Source: Rhodothermales bacterium (GTDB lineage: Bacteria > Bacteroidota > Rhodothermia > Rhodothermales > VXPQ01). Taken from it: 5,160 nucleotides of DNA. Every line of letters begins with the position of its first letter. The first letter of the stretch is position 1. The notes beneath the pieces are model-generated. The model worked only from the letters and a program-made list of their open reading frames with translations, had not been told where the DNA came from and made no database searches. Location of the stretch: positions 1-5,160 of the forward strand of contig JANQSQ010000228.1 in assembly GCA_028283985.1 (NCBI GenBank). Reading direction: 5' to 3'. A program made the translations under genes and the position numbers. Below are positions 1 to 5,160 of the stretch, piece by piece.

Positions 1-366
1 GGCGACCACAACCAGACTGTCGCCGACAAGGGTTCTCACTTCGTGACGGGCAGGCGGGGCGTCGGCGGGTTCGGAAGGCGATCGGATCGTTGCCTCGTAC
101 CGTTGCAATGCGCCGGTCTCGTCCATCTCCAGGATATAATGACGCACGGTGGTAGTGGGGGTGCGCAGGACCACATCGGCCTCCATTCGGGCGTCCGTCC
201 GCACGAATCGCTCCACGGCGAGCGTATCGTTGCCCAGCCGGGTGACGAAGGCCGCGTTGTTCGGGTCGGCGTCCTGGGCTAAGCTGGGGAGCGCCGTACA
301 GGACAGCAGCAGGGGGATCAGGGTGGCCAGGATGGCGGTTCGGTGAGGGAGGAGCGGTGCGTTCAT
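1..366 (-). CDS. Exported protein of unknown function, N-terminal 122 residues (runs off left edge)
   Basis: An open minus-strand frame begins with ATG at 366 and stays open to base 1, so only the N-terminal 122 residues are visible. Residues 1-31 look like an export signal: a basic/polar start (NAPLLPHR), a hydrophobic core (ILATLIPLLLS) and a signal peptidase I-like site SLA|QD. An LLSC stretch within it could instead be a poor lipobox. The mature part begins with a Thr/Val-rich block (FVTRLGNDTLAVERFVRT, then TTTVRHYILEMDETG) that reads as antiparallel beta strands. This block resembles the N-terminal part of secreted proteins, some with a DUF2911 domain, that I recall from Gemmatimonadota and Rhodothermota. 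The C-terminal part that would decide is outside the window, so I leave the function open. Codon third positions are mostly G or C, unlike the neighbouring gene at 663. Only a weak GGA lies ahead of the start. Confidence 0.72.
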   Translation of the reverse strand, partial: MNAPLLPHRTAILATLIPLLLSCTALPSLAQDADPNNAAFVTRLGNDTLAVERFVRTDARMEADVVLRTPTTTVRHYILEMDETGALQRYEATIRSPSEPADAPPARHEVRTLVGDSLVVVA

Positions 367-468
367 GGGTGGTTTCCAGGCGAGGAAGTGGGTGTCGGGC
401 GTGGGGAAGCAAGCAAACTTCTGAGGGGTGGGGAGGTTGCGGTGGGGGTTTACCATCTTCAAGATATG

Positions 469-507
469 TCCCTTAAACGGAGTATGTTCTGTAACTCGTA
501 TAAGGGA
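469..507. repeat. 7-bp inverted repeat with 25-base spacer
   Basis: TCCCTTA at 469-475 is exactly complementary to TAAGGGA at 501-507. The arms are about 32 bases centre to centre, roughly three helical turns, which would suit a dimeric regulator between the divergent genes. A 7-bp match in a spacer of this size can also arise by chance, so the role is only a possibility. Confidence 0.3.
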
Positions 508-588
508 TTGGTCGCACAGTATAGAATAGAACAATGACAACACTTGCATAGTTAAGCGGACAGGTCCACTCTTCGAGTCAACACCTTA

Positions 589-607
589 CTGGCGATGCCT
601 TCGCCGG
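589..607 (+). other. Small hairpin in the druA leader region
   Basis: GGCGA at 591-595 pairs perfectly with TCGCC at 601-605 around a five-base loop. Base 590 with 606 (U-G) and 589 with 607 (C-G) could extend the stem to seven pairs. It lies 56 bases before the DruA start and no T-run follows it, so it is not a classic terminator. Its role is unknown and it may be incidental. Confidence 0.3.
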
Positions 608-662
608 GAAAATGCACTAAGTGTGGTTATCTTGGCATGTATAGTACCGGTTAGAATACCCC

Positions 663-1817
663 ATGAGATTGATGTCAGAGCCGAGTAACCCGGAAGCGAG
701 ACATCTGCGGAATAAGGTTATACATTCCTTGCGAAAACAGGGCTTCAGGATTCGCAATGGCCTGCTTGTCCCTCCCAACTCCAAGGACAAGGATAATATC
801 AGGGCTTTTCACCGGGAGGCGGTGAGGCATAATGTGGCGCGAAGTCGTGCGGGGCTTATACGACATGAAGACCGATTGCTTTCGTACATTGCGGCTGGCA
901 AGGATATCATACCTGAGAGAATCCGTCCACGACTCGCCTTGGTACGTCCGGGCTCCGATGAAGAACTTTTGTTCAGATACGCCCGGCTGCACTGGAGTAT
1001 CCCAGTGTCTGCTGGGTACGGCCGACGTGTGCGCTTCGTGGTTTACGATGAATCGAACGACAAACTGATAGGTATTTTTGGATTGGGTGACCCAATATTT
1101 GGTCTTGCACCTCGGGATCGGTGGATAGGGTGGGACAGTGAGGCAAGGAAAGCTCGACTCCAATGTGTAATGGACCTCTTTGTTTTGGGTGCGGTGCCGC
1201 CGTATTCGTATCTTCTTTGCGGGAAGCTCGTTGCGTTGATGGCAACTAGCCAGATCGTACATGAAGCGTTTTTCAAAAAATATCATGGGCGACAATCACG
1301 CATTAGCCGTAAGTCCCTTGATGGTCGTCTTGCTTTATTGACTACAACTTCAGCGTTAGGGCGATCATCTCTATATAATCGGCTACGATACAAGGAACAT
1401 CTTGCGTTTCAGCGGGTGGGCTTCACGCGTGGGTCTGGAGATTTTCATTTCGGTAATGGTGTTTACGATGATCTTCGTCGGTTTGCCCTCGAACATTGTG
1501 AGGGCACGGCCAAGCACTCATTTTGGGGCAGTGGCTTCAGGAATCGGCGGGAGCTTGTGAGGAAGACTTTACCACTGTTGGGCCTCTCGCCAAAGCTCCT
1601 ATACCATGGTGTGAAGCGCGAAGTTTTTGTGGCGCCATTGGCTGCGAACGCAACGGAATTTCTGCGTGGCGACGATCATGATCTCCAACATCATAACTAC
1701 ACCGTGGAAGATATTTTTGGATGGTTCCGGGATCGGTGGCTCTTGCCCCGGGCGCAACGTGACAAAAGGTATCGGTCCTTCGACCCTGAAGCTTATCGAC
1801 TGTGGAACTCACCGTGA
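663..1817 (+). CDS. druA: DruA-type protein (DUF4338), Druantia-associated family
   Basis: A complete 384-residue protein. It carries the DUF4338 signature of DruA-like proteins: W-x-x-P-x-x-x-GYGRR at 111-122, RDRWIGWD at 151-158, FVLGAVPPYSYLLCGKLVAL at 173-192, KKYHGR at 205-210, TTTSALGRSSLYNRL at 227-241, and REVFVAPLAANATEFLRG at 319-336 followed by RDRWLLPRA at 356-364. Residues 1-95 are basic and probably helical. DruA is a component of the Druantia type I anti-phage system; its biochemical activity is not something I can read from sequence, and similar proteins also occur alone. There is no signal peptide or membrane segment, so it is cytoplasmic. An in-frame stop at 642-644 limits the start to ATG 663 or ATG 672 (MSEPSN), and neither has a good ribosome site. 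Codon use is mixed, clearly less GC-rich than both flanks, which suggests horizontal acquisition. The stop overlaps the next gene's GTG. Confidence 0.85.
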   Translation: MRLMSEPSNPEARHLRNKVIHSLRKQGFRIRNGLLVPPNSKDKDNIRAFHREAVRHNVARSRAGLIRHEDRLLSYIAAGKDIIPERIRPRLALVRPGSDEELLFRYARLHWSIPVSAGYGRRVRFVVYDESNDKLIGIFGLGDPIFGLAPRDRWIGWDSEARKARLQCVMDLFVLGAVPPYSYLLCGKLVALMATSQIVHEAFFKKYHGRQSRISRKSLDGRLALLTTTSALGRSSLYNRLRYKEHLAFQRVGFTRGSGDFHFGNGVYDDLRRFALEHCEGTAKHSFWGSGFRNRRELVRKTLPLLGLSPKLLYHGVKREVFVAPLAANATEFLRGDDHDLQHHNYTVEDIFGWFRDRWLLPRAQRDKRYRSFDPEAYRLWNSP

Positions 1818-2236
1818 AACAGTCTCCGTTGATTACCGATCAGGCTCCGTTTGCGGATCTCCCCGCAGCGCTCGTTGACGAGGTCCTTAGTCAGACATCT
1901 ACTGTCGCACAGGGGCTACTGACTTCATTCCAGGAAGTCAGAAAGAAACGCAAAACGCTTCGGGCGGAGCTGCTGGATTCCGGTCTCTTGATAGCCGAAT
2001 CCTCTTTGGACTATCCCCCTCTCCCGACAACGTGTGCAGTGGACGGTTCGTATGCGATTGAGCAGCTTCTGACAACGGATCTGGCCGCCGCCGCGGCGGT
2101 AGCAATGGAAGGTCTCACACCTCCCTCGGAGAAGCGGTATTGGGAACTTCCTCGTCACAGAAGTTTCGTGGTCGCCGAGCCGCACTCTGCGGACACTGCT
2201 ACCGTTCTCCGCGCAGTTATGCTGGGCTTGGCGTGA
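1814..2236 (+). CDS. NurA-type nuclease, N-terminal fragment (3' truncated, likely pseudogene)
   Basis: The frame codes for 140 residues from GTG 1814, which shares GTGA with the DruA stop, the usual arrangement for coupled translation. A GTG at 1802 would add four residues and is less likely. Residues 20-65 look helical. Residues 74-79 read CAVDGS, the Asp-Gly-Ser motif that supplies the first catalytic metal-binding Asp (D77 here) in NurA nucleases. It is followed by AAAAAVAMEGLTPPSEKRYW at 91-110 and VVAEPHSADTATVLRAVMLGL at 119-139, which fits the family's first half. NurA is a 5'-3' exonuclease/endonuclease of about 300-450 residues that acts with the HerA translocase. Here the frame stops right where the central LDGS-type block should follow, and I find no continuation in any frame downstream. 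Catalytic function is therefore probably lost unless the short form has another role. No herA is in the window. Confidence 0.72.
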   Translation: MKQSPLITDQAPFADLPAALVDEVLSQTSTVAQGLLTSFQEVRKKRKTLRAELLDSGLLIAESSLDYPPLPTTCAVDGSYAIEQLLTTDLAAAAAVAMEGLTPPSEKRYWELPRHRSFVVAEPHSADTATVLRAVMLGLA

Positions 2237-2317
2237 AGTTGCAGGGCGTTTCCTGCCACGAGGCAGAATCCTCTATTCGCTTCAGCCTCGGTTTCGACGC
2301 CAACAACGGGTCTTCTG
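2237..2317. other. Spacer between convergent genes; probable rearrangement junction
   Basis: These 81 bases lie between the premature end of the NurA-type frame and the end of the SAP gene. None of the forward translations resembles the missing NurA part, and I recognise no other protein. A short hairpin, CTGCC at 2253-2257 with GGCAG at 2262-2266 around ACGA, sits between the convergent ends. It has no T-run on either strand, so it is at best a weak factor-independent terminator. GC content is back to the level of the flanking genome from about here on. Confidence 0.45.
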
Positions 2318-2944
2318 CTACTCGGAATCGCCCCCCTTACGTCGACCGGGTTCAAGAGCCGCATAGGCCTCGTAGGTCTTCGGTCCGGGGACGGACTTGA
2401 TGCACTCCCAGGCCGCCACGGCATCGGCCCGGCTCTTGCCCTTGTTAGCCGGGTCCGCCTTGAAATCCCTGACGAAATTGTTGAACCGAGCGGCGGGGAT
2501 CCGCGGCAAGCGGCCCTCCGAGCGCATAAGCCCCAGTAATCGATTGCCGAGATCCGCGTAGGTGATGCGCCGGCCTGTCTGAAGTTGCGCGCGGCGCCAT
2601 TCGTTGAGCCAGTACCACTGGCCTGACTTGTCTCTCAGCGACGGCGCGCGCGCGTGGACGAGGTCTCGAAGGAATGTTTTCGTCCTCCTGTCGTCGACGT
2701 AGACCCGGACGACCGTTTCCGCCGCCAGCCTGTCGCGCCCTTCTCCGGACCGTCGAGCAGGCATGGGTTTGGCGGGCGGAACCACCCCCGTTCGAAGAAA
2801 GTCACGGATGAGGGCCTCAAGTTCCAGCTTGCGCCGTCGGCCGACAGCGATGCCGAGTTGGCGCGCGAAGGCCTTGAGCTCCTCGGCATAGAAATAATGG
2901 TCGTCGAATTCTTTGACCGGCATGGAAGCGCGAAGCTTCGCCAT
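2318..2944 (-). CDS. SAP-domain protein (SAP_new25-like)
   Basis: A complete 208-residue basic protein. Residues 14-52 (FDDHYFYAEELKAFARQLGI, then a basic GRRRKLELEALIRDFLRTG) match the helix-extended-helix SAP motif, a small DNA- or nucleic-acid-binding fold, in the variant I know as SAP_new25. The rest has a conserved-looking C-terminal half: GRRITYADLGNRLLGL at 124-139, RIPAARFNNFVRDF at 148-161, then ADAVAAWECIKSVPGPKTYEAY at 173-194. It has no signal peptide or membrane segment. The start is well supported by GGAG six bases ahead of ATG; ATG at residue 8 is an alternative. The gene converges with the DruA/NurA cassette and follows the large minus-strand gene after a 265-base gap, so it is probably transcribed separately. 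Its biological role is unknown; binding to DNA is inferred from the fold only. Codon use is GC-rich like the genome flank, so it is probably a resident gene rather than part of the cassette. Confidence 0.75.
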   Translation of the reverse strand: MAKLRASMPVKEFDDHYFYAEELKAFARQLGIAVGRRRKLELEALIRDFLRTGVVPPAKPMPARRSGEGRDRLAAETVVRVYVDDRRTKTFLRDLVHARAPSLRDKSGQWYWLNEWRRAQLQTGRRITYADLGNRLLGLMRSEGRLPRIPAARFNNFVRDFKADPANKGKSRADAVAAWECIKSVPGPKTYEAYAALEPGRRKGGDSE

Positions 2945-2947
2945 TGC

Positions 2948-2954
2948 CCTCTCC
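2948..2954 (-). promoter_or_regulatory. Ribosome binding site of the SAP gene
   Basis: Read on the minus strand, GGAGAGG ends three bases before ATG 2944, with the GGAG core six bases from it. This is the clearest Shine-Dalgarno sequence in the window, and it decides the SAP gene start in favour of 2944 over the internal ATG at residue 8. Confidence 0.6.
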
Positions 2955-2978
2955 GATGACTGACAGACGCGATCGGGA

Positions 2979-3022
2979 TGTCAAGTTAAGTATATAAATC
3001 CCTAATTATTGACGGTGCACCG
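2979..3022 (-). promoter_or_regulatory. Candidate promoter/operator region for the SAP gene
   Basis: An AT-rich patch (about 2981-3010) stands out from GC-rich surroundings 40-65 bases ahead of the SAP start. On the minus strand it contains TATACT (2989-2994), a possible -10 that would give a leader of roughly 40 bases. The hexamer at the right distance for a -35 (CACCGT) is poor. Directly upstream lies a perfect 10-bp palindrome, CGGTGCACCG at 3013-3022, which overlaps that -35 position and could be an operator. The placement is suggestive; neither element is proven. Confidence 0.28.
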
Positions 3023-3209
3023 CCAGTTTCGTCGAGTGCAAAGATCAAGCATGGACACCGGTTGCTGAACGGTAGCTTCGCCCTGCGGAGAAAGCAAAAA
3101 ACGGTTCAGTCATCCTGCTTGTAGGTTTGCTCCAGGCATCCTGCCAGTGTTGCGAGGCTTGTGGGAATGCAGGCCGCGCCTCATTCCGGGGCAACCGCTG
3201 GGCGATACA

Positions 3210-5160
3210 TCACGGTTTCCGGGCAAGCGTTGCCGGGGGCGTTGTGCGGCCTTCTTTCTCCGCGGCGCCTATATCCCTGCGCGGCGCGCTCCACTCAACG
3301 GACGCAGGCGAAGGCGCACGGCCCGATTCCCTCGGCATAAAACGCAAAAACACCTCCCCTTCCTCCGGCATGCGGTCCAACGGGATGCGCACCCGGCTGC
3401 GCGTGTAGACCAATGTCTCGGCGCGGCCCAGCTCGCGACCGTCTCCGTCGTACGCAACCACCTCGCCCGCAAACGGATGATCGGCCGTCTCCAACAGGAA
3501 CGTCGCGGACAGGGAACCCACATACGATATCGACGACAGCCGGGCGCTGAGTTGCGATGCCCCTTCTTCAGGTACATACACTCCCGGTACGCGCATCGTC
3601 ACGCGAGCCGTACGGTCCCCGGTAACCTCCTCAGGCATACGATCCAGATCCGCGTACCGGCGCGGAACGGACACGACATCGAAGAACGCAGCGTAGCCCT
3701 GCTCCGACATCGCCGCATGCGCTTCCTCTTTCATCCCGTACCGGATAATGCCCTTTTCACCGGGCATCAGCACCAGCATCCCCGGATGAATGTCCACCAC
3801 CTCGGACAAATCGCCCAGATCGGAATCTGCAACATCCTCTACCACCACCTCGCGGCCTGCCGCCGTCGCCTCCGTATACCCGAAACGGGCCGACACGGAT
3901 ATCTCCAGCGGAACGAGCGACGGATTCGACAGCTCGAACGCGCCGTGAGGTTGCTCCCCGGTCAAAAACGCCACGTCGGGATAGATGCTCAGGTTCTGCT
4001 CCTCGGTCAACGCGACGGGCAGGGCGCGCGACGTGCTGAAACGCACGCCGCCCGGACCGATCGTAATCACGCGCTGCGAAGGAACGACCGTCACCGACGC
4101 CTCCACGGAATGCGTCTCCTCGCGCTCGCCCGAACGCAGCACGAGGTCCAGATTCCCCGAATACTGCCCCGATGGCGCCCCCGTAAGGTCGATCTTGCCT
4201 CCGAAGCGGAGCAGGCGGCAGGCGTCCTCCGAGAGCGTCACCTCCGTGTACAGACTCCCTACCGCCTGGGACGAAAGCTGCTCGCACGATTCCGCATACG
4301 ACCAGATGGGCGTAAGCACGAGCGAAGCGGCCTCGACAGCATCCGCGCGTTTGAGAAGCACCGGGGAGACCAGCTCGATGGACAAGTCCATCTCCCCGTT
4401 CTCATCGAGGGTCTCGTCGCCGCCTAACGAAAGCGTCATGCGGCCTCCGTGGTACGGTCCCGATACGTAGGTCGATATCAGGTCCGTCATCGGATCGAGG
4501 GACACCTCGGTATCGGCCGACTGCGCCCCGAAACGCAGGGGCGAGGCGCTTACCGTTACGCCAAGCGCCGTCGGATCGGAGGGATCCCGTGCCGAGGAAG
4601 ACGACGCCAGGGGAGGAGAAGTATCGACGGGAGGGGAAACAGGTTCGGGAGGCGAAACGGGTTCGGGAGGAGGCGCCACAGCCTGGTCGAGTACTGTCAC
4701 CGCGACCTCGGCCGTACCGGATTCCGCATTCGCCGCCGAGACGGTCAGCAGGTACTCGTACGTCGTCGTTGCGCTCACTTCCTCAGGCACAAGGAACGTC
4801 GGCGATGCGATGTCCACGGCGCTGAGGAGCCCCGTATCCTGCGTATCGCCACTGGCTGTCCAAGCGTATGTGTACTGCGGGTTATCCCCCGGCGCGCCCG
4901 ACGCCTCGCAGTCGAACGCAATGTCGTCCGAGCCTTCGTACACCGAACCGGGATCTGCGCATGTCACCGCAAGCGCGCCGCGGTTAAGCACCGTCACCGC
5001 CACCCTTGCCGTACCGGATTCCGTATTCGCCGCCGAGACGGTCAGCAGGTATTCGTACGTTGTCGTCGAAGCTACGTCTTCAGGCACAAGGAACGTCGGC
5101 GAGGCGATGTCCACGGCGCTGAGGAGCGACGTATCCTGCGTATCGCCCCGGGCCGTCCAG
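3210..5160 (-). CDS. Large secreted-type protein: Ig/PKD-like repeats plus PapD-like C-terminal region (N-terminus off right edge)
   Basis: The minus-strand frame is open from the right edge to TGA at 3210-3212, giving the last 649 residues. A GTG at 5114 encodes an internal Val of the repeat and is not the start. Residues 1-160 hold Ig/PKD-like repeats of 99 residues (WTA-x-GDTQDT, VDIASPTFLVPE, TTTYEYLLTVSAAN), with a Cys pair (TCADPG and FDCEASG) likely to form a disulfide, which fits an extracellular site. A Pro-rich linker (PPEPVSPPEPVSPP) spans about 161-190. Residues about 200-360 are beta-rich and resemble DUF4402/coat-type pilin folds. Residues about 361-502 end in VDIHPGMLVLMPGEKGIIRY...GYAAFFDVVSVP, a pattern like strands of PapD-type fimbrial chaperones; about 515-615 is a further beta-rich part. 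There is no C-terminal membrane anchor, LPXTG or recognisable type IX sorting domain. A surface or matrix adhesion role is inference. The fold matches are by eye and uncertain. Confidence 0.72.
   Translation of the reverse strand, partial: WTARGDTQDTSLLSAVDIASPTFLVPEDVASTTTYEYLLTVSAANTESGTARVAVTVLNRGALAVTCADPGSVYEGSDDIAFDCEASGAPGDNPQYTYAWTASGDTQDTGLLSAVDIASPTFLVPEEVSATTTYEYLLTVSAANAESGTAEVAVTVLDQAVAPPPEPVSPPEPVSPPVDTSPPLASSSSARDPSDPTALGVTVSASPLRFGAQSADTEVSLDPMTDLISTYVSGPYHGGRMTLSLGGDETLDENGEMDLSIELVSPVLLKRADAVEAASLVLTPIWSYAESCEQLSSQAVGSLYTEVTLSEDACRLLRFGGKIDLTGAPSGQYSGNLDLVLRSGEREETHSVEASVTVVPSQRVITIGPGGVRFSTSRALPVALTEEQNLSIYPDVAFLTGEQPHGAFELSNPSLVPLEISVSARFGYTEATAAGREVVVEDVADSDLGDLSEVVDIHPGMLVLMPGEKGIIRYGMKEEAHAAMSEQGYAAFFDVVSVPRRYADLDRMPEEVTGDRTARVTMRVPGVYVPEEGASQLSARLSSISYVGSLSATFLLETADHPFAGEVVAYDGDGRELGRAETLVYTRSRVRIPLDRMPEEGEVFLRFMPRESGRAPSPASVEWSAPRRDIGAAEKEGRTTPPATLARKP
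4714..5160 (-). repeat. Coding tandem repeat, 297-bp period (99 residues)
   Basis: Bases 4714-4863 and 5011-5160 align with an exact offset of 297 and no gaps. By my hand count about 132 of 150 positions are identical. The conserved core encodes the end of one Ig/PKD-like unit and the start of the next (SAAN...TTTYEYLLTVS...FLVPE...VDIASPT...GDTQDT, read on the minus strand). The phase is kept and many of the differences are silent, so the repeat is under coding selection and recently duplicated or homogenised. The second copy is cut by the window edge, so more copies probably lie to the right. Confidence 0.8.

Larger units (their letters stand above)
367..662. other. Divergent intergenic spacer; composition boundary
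   Basis: This 296-base stretch separates two divergently read genes, so it should hold promoters for both. No convincing gene is seen in it. Bases 367-450 are G-rich and resemble the left flank; from about 450 the sequence becomes AT-richer. The strand-neutral elements visible are a short palindrome ATCTTcAAGAT at 455-465, a 7-bp inverted repeat at 469-507 and a small hairpin at 589-607. Several TATA-like hexamers occur (TATAAG at 499, TATAGA at 520, TATAGT at 640, TAGAAT at 652), but none has a matching -35 at 16-18 bases, so I do not assign a promoter. The start at 663 has no Shine-Dalgarno sequence, which is common in Bacteroidota-type genomes. Confidence 0.6.
2945..3209. other. Intergenic spacer upstream of the SAP gene
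   Basis: These 265 bases separate the end of the large secreted-protein gene from the SAP gene start. No gene is supported in them. The part nearest the SAP gene holds an AT-rich patch and a palindrome, listed separately. The part after the large gene's stop has no clear hairpin plus T-run terminator. A run of six T on the minus strand (AAAAAA near 3097 on the plus strand) has no strong stem before it. Confidence 0.55.

Noticed and set aside
675..1295. 206-residue open frame on the minus strand inside the DruA gene
   Set aside because: It lies entirely antisense to a gene with strong DUF4338 motifs, has no recognisable domain, and its residue pattern looks like a shadow of the plus-strand codons.
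663..2236. A complete canonical Druantia system
   Set aside because: No DruB-E, DruM/F/G or DruH gene is present. Only the DruA family member is recognisable, and the flanking genes on both sides are unrelated.
2140..2400. Plus-strand frame that might continue the NurA gene after a frameshift
   Set aside because: Its translation after 2237 (GVKLQGVSCHEAES and on) does not resemble the NurA central block, and it runs into antisense of the SAP gene.
2979..2984. TTGACA on the minus strand as a -35 box for the SAP gene
   Set aside because: The hexamer 17 bases downstream is AGTCAT, a poor -10, and transcription would then start within or after the ribosome site.
3013..3110. Possible intrinsic terminator after the large minus-strand gene, using the T6 run near 3097
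   Set aside because: No GC-rich stem directly precedes the T-run on the minus strand. The best pairing (TGAAC with GTTCA) is five bases with a long loop and on the wrong side.
3147..4427. 426-residue open frame on the plus strand
   Set aside because: It is antisense to the large secreted-type protein. It is Arg/His-rich and low in sense, as expected for the complement of a GC-rich coding frame.
1..5160. CRISPR array, tRNA, rRNA or insertion sequence
   Set aside because: I found no regularly spaced short repeats, no cloverleaf-like segment, no transposase motifs and no terminal inverted repeats with target duplications.

Overview
The window looks like bacterial chromosome from a GC-rich Bacteroidota/Rhodothermota-type organism. 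This rests on the style of the Ig/PKD-like repeats in the right-hand protein, which I associate with Rhodothermaceae-like genomes, and on the left-hand secreted protein. It is a recollection of family style, not a search result. Both ends of the window cut through genes.

Layout. (1) Bases 1-366, minus strand: N-terminal 122 residues of an exported protein of unknown function that runs off the left edge. (2) Bases 367-662: a non-coding divergent spacer where composition changes from very GC-rich to mixed. (3) Bases 663-2236, plus strand: a two-gene cassette whose genes overlap by four bases (GTGA). The first gene is a complete DruA-type protein (DUF4338), the family named from the Druantia anti-phage system. 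The second is the N-terminal part of a NurA-type nuclease that stops abruptly after about 140 residues, just before the family's central conserved block. (4) Bases 2318-2944, minus strand: a small SAP-domain protein that converges on the cassette. (5) Bases 2945-3209: a spacer with an AT-rich patch and a 10-bp palindrome ahead of the SAP gene. (6) Bases 3210-5160, minus strand: the C-terminal 649 residues of a large, probably secreted protein with 99-residue Ig/PKD-like repeats, a proline-rich linker and a C-terminal half resembling fimbrial-chaperone (PapD-like) folds. It enters from the right edge.

The most interesting part is the DruA-NurA pair. Canonical Druantia pairs DruA with DruB-E, including a very large helicase-like DruE; none of these is here. 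NurA normally works with the HerA translocase, which is also absent. The pair is therefore either a variant defence module or the eroded remnant of one. The abrupt end of NurA and the return to GC-rich sequence right after it favour a module that lost its 3' part through a deletion or rearrangement near base 2235.
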